Positions 1 through 7,568 of a stretch of DNA of 30,568 bases are shown one piece after another (the first letter of the stretch is position 1; each line of letters starts with the position of its first letter). The position numbers and the translations under genes were made by a program. The stretch lies in assembly GCF_965644225.1 (NCBI RefSeq), contig NZ_CBFFRJ010000058.1:1-30568 (forward strand), written 5' to 3'. The stretch is from CBFFRJ01 sp965644225 (GTDB taxonomy: Bacteria > Pseudomonadota > Gammaproteobacteria > Enterobacterales > Enterobacteriaceae). A model generated the notes under the pieces. That model had not been told where the DNA came from. It saw only the letters and a program-made list of their open reading frames with translations, and did no database searches.

Positions 1-56
1 TACAGCTCAGCTAAGGTAAGGCTAATACAGATAAGGACTCCACTGAACCCCACCGA

Positions 57-125
57 TTAAATCGCACCTTCCTTAGCATGTGCGAGTGTCGGTAAGAGCA
101 CCAGCAATGGCAATATCTTTCTCAT
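57..125 (-). pseudogene. Signal-peptide micro-ORF ended by an early stop (remnant of an exported protein)
   Basis: The minus strand from an ATG at 125 reads a clean signal peptide (MRKILPLLVLLPTLAHA) followed by KEGAI and then TAA at 57-59. The charged start, leucine-rich core and AHA cleavage site are typical of a Sec signal. A 22-residue product has no obvious use, so this is probably the 5' end of an exported protein broken by a stop or frameshift. Beyond the stop the same frame stays open to the window edge, and another frame reads IGGVQWSPYLY before stopping. The remainder lies outside the window and I do not recognise the family. Confidence 0.4.
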
Positions 126-153
126 TGTAATAACCTCAACGCAATCGGAATTA

Positions 154-278
154 ATACCCGGCATACTTCAGGTTGCAGGTGTGTTGGCTGTATTCGTTCA
201 CCCCGGTCACTTACTACAGTAAGCTCACGGGAATTCTCTCACTTGCCGCCGTCCTGCAACTCGAATTATTTAGGGTAT
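154..278. repeat. Long imperfect palindromic intergenic repeat (enterobacterial type)
   Basis: The element begins ATACCC (154-159) and ends GGGTAT (273-278). Inner arms include TTGCAGG (173-179) against CCTGCAA (253-259), and the centre is TTACT-AC-AGTAA (211-222). As RNA it would fold into one long hairpin. I recall near-identical roughly 120-bp elements scattered between genes in Enterobacter, Klebsiella and Serratia. It lies between the broken signal-peptide ORF and the beta-phosphoglucomutase gene, downstream of the latter, where it could act as a transcript 3' end. Confidence 0.7.
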
Positions 279-285
279 CTGTTTT

Positions 286-924
286 TTATTTATGTAACAG
301 CTTAAAATCAAAATAACTTAAATCGGGAATGGTGATATCTGCCAGAGTTAAAATATTGCTATCACCAATGCCTACAGTGTGCATATTTGCTTGTTGCGCG
401 GCCTGAATACCGGCAATGGAATCTTCGAATACCGTACACTCCTCATTTTTTAATCCCAGGGTCCTGCTGGCTAATTGAAATACCTGCGGATCGGGTTTGG
501 CTTTCGTTACATCATTACCGTCAACAATAATGTCAAAGTAATGCAGGATCTGGGTTTGCTCCAGAATGTATCTGGCATTCTTACTTGCAGAACCCAGAGC
601 GATATAAATGCCATGGCGTTTACAGGCTGACAAAATGTCAATTGTTCCCGGTAATAACTCACTGGCATTGATAGAGGCAATAAACTGCAAATACAGCCGG
701 TTTTTCTCGTTGAGAATTTCACTGACGTCATAATCATCAACAGCGCGACCGTTGTGCCCGACAATAATTTCAAAAGAGCGTCGTCTGCTGACGCCCTTAA
801 GTTTTTCGTTCAGGGCTGCGTCAAAGCCTAAGCCGTACTTGTCTGCAACCGCTGACCAGGACTGAAAATGGTATTTAGCGGTATCGACCAGCACGCCGTC
901 GAGATCGAAAATAAACGCGCTCAT
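286..924 (-). CDS. pgmB: Beta-phosphoglucomutase (HAD superfamily)
   Basis: This 212-residue protein is a HAD-superfamily beta-phosphoglucomutase, which interconverts beta-glucose 1-phosphate and glucose 6-phosphate in the cytoplasm, usually after a disaccharide phosphorylase. HAD motif I is FDLDGVLVDT, with nucleophile Asp7 and acid/base Asp9. Motif II is GSAS (Ser112), the motif III lysine is Lys143 in KAKPDP, and motif IV is FEDS (Glu167, Asp168). These line up with the known catalytic set of Lactococcus beta-PGM, and the length is normal. The ATG at 922-924 overlaps the stop of the upstream GH3 remnant by four bases (ATGA), so the two were once translationally coupled. With the GH3 gene truncated its substrate supply may be lost, though the gene itself is intact. 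Confidence 0.9.
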   Translation of the reverse strand: MSAFIFDLDGVLVDTAKYHFQSWSAVADKYGLGFDAALNEKLKGVSRRRSFEIIVGHNGRAVDDYDVSEILNEKNRLYLQFIASINASELLPGTIDILSACKRHGIYIALGSASKNARYILEQTQILHYFDIIVDGNDVTKAKPDPQVFQLASRTLGLKNEECTVFEDSIAGIQAAQQANMHTVGIGDSNILTLADITIPDLSYFDFKLLHK

Positions 925-2018
925 CGCCAGCTACTCCGCAGCGGCTGGCCCATCAGAGCATCCACCGGGCTTGTTCCGGTAAACGGCGATGCGCCCAGAA
1001 TTTTGCTGATGGTTGCCGCAATGGTGGCCGGGCTGGCGGTCCAGGCGTTGATATAGGTCGGGATCTTTGGCACATCAAACAGGTGATACGGGTTGCCGAA
1101 GGAGATAAACAGGGTCGGCAGTTCGCAGCTGAACCACGGCGCATCAATGCCCATCGGCCGCGTCCAGTTAATGCGCAGCGAGGTCTTATTACTGGCCGGT
1201 TTGATATTTGCCAGGTACAGCGCCAGATCGTATTTCTCCACCATCTGAGCAATGGAAAGCTTCATATCACGCATGGTGAAGCGGGAAGGATCAAAGAGAT
1301 CGACCACGAAACCCTGCGCCTGCAACTGCTCTATTGCGCTGGCAAAGACATTGGTTTTATTACCAAAGAAGTCGCCATCATCGGTGAGAGTAAAAAGCAT
1401 AATGCGCCGGTGCTTAAGCGGATCCAGAGGTAAGAGTCCGGCTTCATCCTTCACCAGGGTCACGGACTGCTGCGCGCAGGTAGCAGCCAGCGCGTGATGG
1501 GCGCTGGCGCCGACAACGTCTAAGGCGGCAGGCTCAGGCACGCGTTGTGACGCAGGCAGCGTATGGAGTCGCAGGCTGGCTTTCATCGCCAGGGTGCGGG
1601 TGACGGCTTCATCGACGCGGGCCAGAGACAGTGCGCCCGCTTCGATACCCTGGCGCATAAAGTTGAAATCTTCCGCAAGATCTTTATTAAACAGGAAGAT
1701 ATCGCAGCCTGCGGCAATGGCGGCAGGGACCGCTTTGGCTCTTGGCATGATGCTGGTGAAGCCAACCATCGCCGTGGCGTCGGTGACTACTAAACCGTTA
1801 AAGCCGAGCTTTTCCCGCAGCAATTTTTGCAGCAGCGCGCCCGATAAGCTGGCGGGGAGGCTGGGATCGGCCTGCCAGAGCTGGCTGTAGGCGGGCAGAG
1901 TAATATGGCCTGCCATAATGGCGAGGGTTCCGGCCTTAATCACCGCCTGCCAGACTTTGCCGTAGCTGTTATCCCACTCCTCGATGGAGAGCGTGTTGGC
2001 GGTCGTGACGATATGCTG
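921..2018 (-). pseudogene. 5'-truncated glycoside hydrolase family 3 gene
   Basis: The minus strand encodes the C-terminal two thirds of a GH3 enzyme (beta-glucosidase/beta-N-acetylhexosaminidase type). Recognisable GH3 sequence starts at about 2018 with QHIVTTANTLS, continues through IMAGHITLP and includes the nucleophile-loop motif VVTDATAM, whose Asp is the expected nucleophile. The open frame continues upstream to 2372, but that part is antisense to a metallophosphoesterase fragment and does not resemble GH3. The N-terminal part of the TIM barrel, including the usual KHFPG motif, is missing, and there is no own start or promoter. The family is normally well over 500 residues; about 365 remain. 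It overlaps pgmB by four bases, suggesting a former sugar-utilisation operon. The exact 5' border is uncertain by about 10 bases. Confidence 0.75.
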
Positions 2019-2399
2019 GTGCTGGCAGGCGTGACCGATAAAATCGCCAAACGCTTTGGCTTTGAGGCGCCCAGCCTCCAGCGCGCGCTGGAAGGCACAA
2101 CCGCCAGTGACACCATTATTCTGCTCGACCATCGCCCTGATACCGCAGTGCACAATGCGCAGTATGGCGTCAAACTCCAGCTCTCCGGACACACCCATGG
2201 CGGCATGGTGCGCGGCCTGGATCAGGCGGTGAAACTGGCGAACGGCGGGTTCGTTTCTGGTCGCTATCAGGTCGGCAATATGACGTTGTATGTCAGTAAT
2301 GGCGCAGGATTGTGGAATGGCTTCCCGCTGCGTCTTGGTCGCCCGTCTGAAATCACCCAGTTTATTCTGCACGTGGATAAGCCAGAAAAGGTTGAGTAA
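2011..2399 (+). pseudogene. 5'-truncated metallophosphoesterase (calcineurin-like) gene
   Basis: The plus strand from about 2011 reads LVLAGVTDKIA, then LDHRP, then LSGHTHGGM and GLWNGFPLRLGRPSEIT, ending at TAA 2397-2399. GHTHGGM is the C-terminal metal-binding motif of membrane-associated calcineurin-like phosphoesterases (YaeI/YkuE type). The N-terminal metal ligands (DxH, GDxxD, GNHD) are absent, so it cannot be active. The preceding open frame (1905-2010) is antisense to the GH3 gene and is not phosphoesterase sequence. About 128 residues remain, compared with roughly 270 to 380 for the family. A terminator follows at 2474. Confidence 0.75.
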
Positions 2400-2473
2400 T
2401 CTTCAACGATCTATGGCGTGATACTCATCAAATAGCCGTCATTCCCCTCCTACAATGAGCACCATTCAACGTT

Positions 2474-2502
2474 AAAACAGCCCGGCGCACGGGCTGTTTC
2501 TC
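2474..2502 (+). terminator. Rho-independent terminator after the phosphoesterase remnant
   Basis: A perfect 9-bp stem (AACAGCCCG, five-base loop, CGGGCTGTT) is followed by TTCTCTT on the plus strand and preceded by an A-run, so it could work in both directions. It ends the remnant transcript and insulates the MFS gene that starts at 2524. Confidence 0.75.
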
Positions 2503-2523
2503 TTATCTATAGCGGGTTATCTC

Positions 2524-3756
2524 ATGAACACTTGCGTAAGGCACGGTGCTGTTACGCCATCAGAACGGCTGGTCACGCCTCCGGCAGGCCTGTTTGCCGC
2601 CATGTTAACCCTCGGGCTGGGCGGCTTTTTTATCGGTACCGGCGAATTCGCCTCCATGAGTCTGCTGCCCTCGCTGGCGGAAGGGACAGGGATTTCGGTG
2701 CCTCAGGCGGGGCGTTATATCAGCGCCTATGCCATTGGCGTGGTGGTCGGCGCGCCCTTGATAGCGGTAGTGGGCGCGCGCTGGCCGCGCAAAATGTTGC
2801 TCCTGAGTTTACTGCTGCTGGTGATGGCAGGTTATCTGGCAAGCGCCCTGGCGTGGAATGCCTCGTCGCTGCTGGTGGCGCGTTTTGTCTCTGGCCTGCC
2901 GCACGGGGCCTGGTATGGCGTGGGCGGGCTGGCTGCCTCGGCAATGGTGCCAGTCTCCAGGCGCACGCAGTATATCGGCTATGTGATGTTAGGGCTGGCG
3001 GCCGCAAACGTAGCCGGGGTTCCGGCGATGACCTGGCTTGGTCAGCATCTGGGCTGGCGGGCGGCATTTTTGTTTGTGGCGGCAGGCGTCATGCTGACGG
3101 CCATCATGCTTTTATTTTTTCTCCCGGCGACGCCTGCTGTCAGGAATGTCTCTTTGCTGCACGAGCTGAGCGCATTACGAAAACCTCAGGTCTGGCTGAC
3201 CTTTGCCGTCGCCTCCGTTGGCTTTGGCGGGATGCTCGCGGTTTACACTTACATCACGCCAACCCTTATCCATGTCAGTCAATTTTCCCTCTCATCCGTA
3301 CCGATGGTGCTGGTGGTCTGGGGCGTGGGGATGGTGTGCGGCAATATCGTCGGCGGCTGGCTGGCCGACCGGGCGCTGGTTCCGGCGATTGTCGCCATGC
3401 TCCTCTGGAATGTGCTCTGTCTGGTGCTGTTTTCTCTGGTGGCGCATATCCCGTGGGCCACGGTGCTGGTGCTATTTCTGCTCGGCAACGGTTTTGCTCT
3501 GGTTCCGGCGCTTCAGGCGAGGCTGATGGATGTCGCCAGTGACGCCCAGACCCTGGCTGCCTCACTCAATCACAGTGCATTTAACATTTCCAACGCCATC
3601 GGGGCGTCGCTCGGCGGGCTGGCGATTTCTGCCGGCGCTGGCTGGGCGGCGACAGGCTGGGTGGGCGCGCTGCTTGCCGCCGCTGGGCTGGGCATCATGT
3701 GTTTATCCATAAGCTATGCAAAGAGGAGTCAAAATGACGGATACCATCATCGTTAA
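2524..3756 (+). CDS. MFS exporter, DHA1 family (YdhP/AraJ-like)
   Basis: This 410-residue inner-membrane protein has about 12 hydrophobic helices. The first contains GTGEFASMSLLP, the hallmark of the YdhP/AraJ/SotB group of drug or sugar exporters (E. coli YdhP has GTTEFSPMGLLP). The loop RWPRKM between helices 2 and 3 is the MFS signature, and AANVAGVPAMTWLGQHLGWR is the expected mid-protein segment. It would export a small molecule by proton antiport; the substrate cannot be read from sequence. The ATG at 2524 has only a weak ribosome-binding site; the next in-frame ATG (2602) would still leave all helices. Its 3' end overlaps the following SDR gene, so the two form an operon. Confidence 0.88.
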   Translation: MNTCVRHGAVTPSERLVTPPAGLFAAMLTLGLGGFFIGTGEFASMSLLPSLAEGTGISVPQAGRYISAYAIGVVVGAPLIAVVGARWPRKMLLLSLLLLVMAGYLASALAWNASSLLVARFVSGLPHGAWYGVGGLAASAMVPVSRRTQYIGYVMLGLAAANVAGVPAMTWLGQHLGWRAAFLFVAAGVMLTAIMLLFFLPATPAVRNVSLLHELSALRKPQVWLTFAVASVGFGGMLAVYTYITPTLIHVSQFSLSSVPMVLVVWGVGMVCGNIVGGWLADRALVPAIVAMLLWNVLCLVLFSLVAHIPWATVLVLFLLGNGFALVPALQARLMDVASDAQTLAASLNHSAFNISNAIGASLGGLAISAGAGWAATGWVGALLAAAGLGIMCLSISYAKRSQNDGYHHR

Positions 3757-4573
3757 AGGGCGTACCGCGGTGATTACCGGGGCGGCAAAAGGGTTAGGCG
3801 CGGCTGCAGCACGCCGACTGGCGCAGGAAGGCATGTCGCTGAGTCTGTTTGACCGCGATGAAGCCGCGCTCCGGGCTTTTGCCGCAACGCTTACGACCGA
3901 TGTAGTGCTGACCATTGGCGATGTCACCCGTGAAGGGGATGCTCGCAGGTTGCTGGAGGCTACCCTGCAACGCTTTGGCGAGGTGGCTTTGCTGATCAAT
4001 AACGCAGGAATAAGCCAGGGGGCTGGCCCGTGGGATGCTCCCAGTGCCTGGCTTACTCAACTGGAGGCCAATTTTTACTCCCTCGTTACGTTACAACATC
4101 TGTTCGTACCGGTGATGATCCGGCAGCATGCGCGTAGCGCAGTAGTCAACCTGGGATCAAAAGAGGGGATCACCACGCCACCGGGCAACGCGGCCTACAG
4201 TGTGGCGAAAGCGGGCGTTAAAGTGTTAACAGAGCAACTGGCGCATGAGCTGCGTAACCGGATTGGCGATAAAGTGATCGCCCACTTACTTGTTCCGGGC
4301 TACACCTGGACACCGATGAATTTCCCTGGCATGGACGAGGTTCATGGCGTGAAGCCCGCCGCGGCCTGGCATGCGGATCAGGTTATCGACTATTTCGTCA
4401 GCCACTTTCGCCAAGGGGATTTTTATATCCTCTGTCCGGACAACGAAGTGACGACGGAGATGGACCGTAAGCGAATTACCTAGGCGTATCAGGATATGCT
4501 GCAAAACCGCCCGGCGCTGTCACGCTGGCATCAGGAATGGAAAGACGAATTTGCGGCGTGGATGCAGAGCTGA
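3734..4573 (+). pseudogene. SDR-family oxidoreductase interrupted by an in-frame amber codon
   Basis: The product is a short-chain dehydrogenase with a Rossmann motif TGAAKGLG near residue 15, NNAG in the middle, the catalytic serine in NLGS and the YxxxK pair in YSVAK. The ATG at 3734 follows AGAGGAG and is preferred over the ATG at 3716. Translation stops at TAG 4481-4483 after 249 residues, but the same frame continues for 29 codons (AYQDMLQNRPALSRWHQEWK, then DEFAAWMQS) to TGA at 4571-4573. That tail looks like normal SDR sequence, and a tryptophan codon (TGG) changed to TAG would explain it. The full gene would give about 279 residues. The shortened enzyme retains its catalytic core and may be partly active. 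Its substrate is unknown; it overlaps the MFS gene by 23 bases. Confidence 0.8.
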
Positions 4574-4676
4574 GTCAGGAAAAGAAGCCGTAGCAGTCGC
4601 CGTGCAGGTAAAACACAAGTTCAATGCATCACCGCTGCTGAAGTCATTAAATATGTGTTCAAAGAATCACCATCAT

Positions 4677-4696
4677 TGTACAATGATCGGTACATG
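4677..4696. promoter_or_regulatory. Probable YefM/YefM-YoeB operator
   Basis: TGTACA (4677-4682) is followed 12 bases later by GGTACA (4689-4694), just upstream of the yefM ribosome-binding site. E. coli YefM autorepresses through paired palindromes with a TGTACA core in the same place. The match is by motif and position only. Confidence 0.6.
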
Positions 4697-4709
4697 TGAG
4701 GAGATTCAA

Positions 4710-4961
4710 ATGCGTACAATCAGTTATAGCGAAGCACGACAAAATCTGTCTGCGACGATGATGAAAACGGTTGAGGATCGCGCCCCGGTGTTGATTACTC
4801 GCCAGAATGGTGAAGCCTGCGTATTGATGTCGCTTGAAGAGTACAACTCTCTTGAAGAGACGGCATACCTGCTGCGTTCACCGGCTAACGCCAGACGGCT
4901 CATGAATTCCATTGAGAGTCTTAAAGCAGGCAATGGAACGGAGAAGGAGGTCATTGAGTGA
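4710..4961 (+). CDS. yefM: Antitoxin YefM
   Basis: This 83-residue protein matches the length and sequence of E. coli YefM: an N-terminal dimerising DNA-binding domain (MRTISYSEARQNLS, Phd/YefM fold) and a C-terminal toxin-binding tail. It neutralises YoeB and, with it, represses its own promoter through the TGTACA sites just upstream. The ATG at 4710 is preceded by GAGGAG; an open frame extends upstream to 4551 but has no coding character. The stop overlaps the GTG of yoeB by three bases. Confidence 0.95.
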   Translation: MRTISYSEARQNLSATMMKTVEDRAPVLITRQNGEACVLMSLEEYNSLEETAYLLRSPANARRLMNSIESLKAGNGTEKEVIE

Positions 4962-5212
4962 AACTTATCTGGTCTGTGGAATCATGGAATGATTATTTGT
5001 TTTGGCAGGAAACGGACAAACGCATGGTCAGAAAAATCAATGAACTTATCAAGGACATCCGCAGAACACCTTTTGAGGGCAAAGGTAAACCTGAGCCCTT
5101 AAAATACAACTTGTCGGGTTTCTGGTCGCGCCGTATCACATCAGAGCATCGCCTGGTCTATTCTGTCACCGACGATGCGCTTCTCATTGCCGCCTGTCGT
5201 TACCATTACTGA
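4958..5212 (+). CDS. yoeB: Toxin YoeB, ribosome-dependent mRNA interferase
   Basis: This 84-residue RelE-superfamily toxin binds the 50S subunit and cuts mRNA in the ribosomal A site. The catalytic residues known from E. coli YoeB are all in place: Glu46, Arg65, His83 and the terminal Tyr84, so the toxin should be active. It starts with GTG at 4958 behind a strong AAGGAGG (4944-4950), and GTGA overlaps the yefM stop, which couples toxin synthesis to antitoxin translation. The pair sits alone between the broken SDR gene and the chemotaxis receptor, as expected for a small mobile stress module. Confidence 0.96.
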   Translation: MKLIWSVESWNDYLFWQETDKRMVRKINELIKDIRRTPFEGKGKPEPLKYNLSGFWSRRITSEHRLVYSVTDDALLIAACRYHY

Positions 5213-5327
5213 AACGCTTTTTTGCCGTAGCCGCGCCCCTCAGTCTTTCAGATTCACTGCCTGCATGACGCCAGCTTTCCCCAAACCCCTTCAATTTATT
5301 GTAAAAAAAATTTAATTCTTATTGGTG

Positions 5328-5355
5328 TGAAGTGTTAAGCGTTTTTTACCGATAT
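5328..5355 (+). promoter_or_regulatory. FliA (sigma-28)-like promoter for the chemotaxis receptor
   Basis: TGAAGTGT (5328-5335), a 12-base spacer, and ACCGATAT (5348-5355) resemble the sigma-28 consensus TAAAGTTT-N11-GCCGATAA: 6 of 8 in each box, with the spacer one base longer. It ends 56 bases before the receptor ATG. Chemoreceptors in enterics are commonly class 3 flagellar genes, so the location makes sense. Confidence 0.55.
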
Positions 5356-5411
5356 ATGAAGCATGAGTAAATTGGGTTATTTGCCAAAGGGCGACTGCCC
5401 AGGTGGGGAAA

Positions 5412-7352
5412 ATGAGCACACGTAAAAAACTGACGGCCAGAACGCTGATGCTGGCGTCGATATTTGTCACTATTACGGCCGGGTTCCTGGTCACCATCGG
5501 TCTGTTGCTCTGGCAGTCCATGCAGCAACAGCAGGCCGTCGCGCAAAAACATCTGCAACAAATTGCCCACACTGAATCGCTGCGCGTACAGCAGCAGCTC
5601 GATACTGCCCTGAGCGCCGCCCGTGATTTGGGGATCAGCGCCTGGTCTTTGCATCAGGCCGATCTTAAGGACAGGCACGGGCTGGATCAGTTGCTCAGTG
5701 ATTTTCTGCGTCAGCACAATGATTTTTTGTCGATGTCGCTGGCCTTCGAAGCCAATGCTTTTGACGGCAAAGACAGTGATTTTGCCGGACAGCCTGAGCA
5801 GGATCCGGCCGGGCGTTACGCGCGCTATGTCGACCGTGATAACAGCGGCAATCCGGCGCTGCATAACCTTGTGGATTATGAAACGCCGGGCAGCGGCGAT
5901 TACTATCTGCTCCCGCGTCAGCGGCAGAAAGACGTGGTTATTGAACCCTATATCTACCCGTATAACGGCGTGGACGTGATGCTGACCTCCATTGCGGCCC
6001 CCATTATCCGCGACGGCAAATTCCAGGGGTCGGTCACCTCTGACTTCTCGCTGGCAACCCTGCAAAAGATGATTGGCGCGATCAAACCCTGGGAAGGGTC
6101 GGGCTATGCGCTGCTGCTTTCGGCGGATAATAACGTGATCTACAGCCCGGACAAAGCCGCCACCGGCAAGCCCTGGACGGGGCAGGTTAGCGGCGAAGCG
6201 GTTGTGCGCATTGACGATCCCATTTTGCAGGAGTCGGCCTTTGTGACCTGGCAGACCATTACGGTGGGCAACAGCCAGTTGCCGTGGAAACTCGCCATCG
6301 TGACCCCGGTCAGCGTGGTGATGGCGGAGGCCTGGAATTACCTGCGTAACGCCATCATCCTGATGATTTTAAGCATTATTATTGTCAGCGTCGTGGTGGC
6401 GCTGGTCTTCACCCGCAAAGTCGCGCGTCCGGTCGGCGGCGAACCTTCCGAAGCCTCGGAAATTGCGCTGTCCGTGGCGCAGGGGGATTTAAGCAATCCG
6501 ATCCCGGTGCGCCCTGGTGATACCAGCAGCATCTTTTACGCGCTGCATACCATGCAATCGCAACTGCAGCGCATTGTCGGCAGTATCAGTGATGCCAGCC
6601 ATTCAGTGCGTTCAGGCAGCAGTGAGATAGCCGCGGGCAACCTGGATCTGGCGTCGCGCACTGAACAGCAGGCAGCCGCGATTGTGGAGACGGCGGCGAG
6701 CATGGAGCAGATTTCCGTGACCGTGAAAAACAATGCCGATAACGTCCATAAGGCCACGCGACTGACCGAGAAAGCCGCACAGATCGCCGGGCAGGGCGAG
6801 TCGCTGGTGGGGGAAGTGGTGAACATCATCGGCAAGATTGATGAGAGCGCCAGTAAGATTGGCGATATCAACAGCATCATTGATGGCATTGCTTTCCAGA
6901 CCAATATCCTGGCCCTCAATGCCGCCGTTGAAGCCGCGCGCGCCGGTGAACAGGGGCGGGGCTTTGCGGTGGTGGCTGGTGAAGTGCGTAACCTGGCCCA
7001 GCGAAGTTCAAATGCCGCGAAAGAGATTTCGACGCTGATCGAAGAGTCCTCCGGGCGCGTCAGTAAAGGGGTGGCGCTGGTGAATGAGACCGGGGAGATG
7101 ATGAAGCAAATTATCGAGTCGGTATCGAGTGTCCATCTGGTCATTAGCGAGATTGTGCAGGCCCTGGATGAGCAGACCAAAGGTGTGGGCCAGGTGACGA
7201 TTGCGGTCAATCAGATGGACAGCGCCACCCAGCAGAATGCCTCTCTGGTGCAGCAGATCTCCGCCGCTGCTATGTCGCTGGAGGAGCAGGCGAAGAACCT
7301 GGAAGAGACGCTGGCGTTTTTTGCAAAGGCGCAGGGTCATCATCTGAGTTAA
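5412..7352 (+). CDS. Methyl-accepting chemotaxis protein with a Cache-type periplasmic domain
   Basis: This 646-residue receptor has TM1 at about residues 8-33, a large periplasmic ligand domain (about 35-310), TM2 at about 312-335, a HAMP domain, and a cytoplasmic coiled-coil signalling domain. The kinase-control tip (DGIAFQTNILALNAAVEAAR, then AGEQGRGFAVVAGEVRNLAQ) is near residues 490-530 and is canonical. The ligand domain is longer than the four-helix bundle of Tar/Tsr and contains LPRQRQKDVVIEPYIYPYNG, suggesting a double-Cache fold that often binds amino or organic acids. The C-terminus lacks the NWETF pentapeptide that tethers CheR, so it probably relies on other receptors for efficient methylation. 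ATG 5412 follows GGTGGGG; a GTG at 5403 is the alternative start. Confidence 0.93.
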   Translation: MSTRKKLTARTLMLASIFVTITAGFLVTIGLLLWQSMQQQQAVAQKHLQQIAHTESLRVQQQLDTALSAARDLGISAWSLHQADLKDRHGLDQLLSDFLRQHNDFLSMSLAFEANAFDGKDSDFAGQPEQDPAGRYARYVDRDNSGNPALHNLVDYETPGSGDYYLLPRQRQKDVVIEPYIYPYNGVDVMLTSIAAPIIRDGKFQGSVTSDFSLATLQKMIGAIKPWEGSGYALLLSADNNVIYSPDKAATGKPWTGQVSGEAVVRIDDPILQESAFVTWQTITVGNSQLPWKLAIVTPVSVVMAEAWNYLRNAIILMILSIIIVSVVVALVFTRKVARPVGGEPSEASEIALSVAQGDLSNPIPVRPGDTSSIFYALHTMQSQLQRIVGSISDASHSVRSGSSEIAAGNLDLASRTEQQAAAIVETAASMEQISVTVKNNADNVHKATRLTEKAAQIAGQGESLVGEVVNIIGKIDESASKIGDINSIIDGIAFQTNILALNAAVEAARAGEQGRGFAVVAGEVRNLAQRSSNAAKEISTLIEESSGRVSKGVALVNETGEMMKQIIESVSSVHLVISEIVQALDEQTKGVGQVTIAVNQMDSATQQNASLVQQISAAAMSLEEQAKNLEETLAFFAKAQGHHLS

Positions 7353-7370
7353 GTGCTTTCCTCCTTACCC

Positions 7371-7404
7371 AACAGCCCCTCGCATCCCTGGTGCGAGGGC
7401 TGTT
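7371..7404 (+). terminator. Terminator hairpin after the chemotaxis receptor
   Basis: AACAGCCCCTCGCA pairs with TGCGAGGGCTGTT (one bulged C) around a seven-base loop. The hairpin is strong, but no clear T-run follows, so it may end transcription weakly or stabilise the 3' end. The rest of 7405-7568 holds only an A/T-rich promoter-like stretch before the permease gene. Confidence 0.55.
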
Positions 7405-7568
7405 AGGCGCGGCTTGTGGGTCTGAAGCCTTTGCTTGTTCATTTGTCATAAAGCGCCAGGGCGCTTATCCAGACTCACTTTAGCCAACTGACTCCGCGAC
7501 ATAAAATCCTTATACTGCCAAAAAACAAAAAATGGGTTTAATTTTCGATACTAAGGGCAGGGTGAAGG

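Noticed and set aside
2019..2372. N-terminal third of the long minus-strand frame 921-2372 as part of a glycosidase
   Set aside because: It is antisense to clear metallophosphoesterase sequence (GHTHGGM, LRLGRPSEIT) and has no GH3 motifs.
5346..6065. 239-codon minus-strand frame opposite the chemotaxis receptor
   Set aside because: It lies antisense to a well-conserved receptor, has no recognisable domain, and is explained by codon bias of the real gene.
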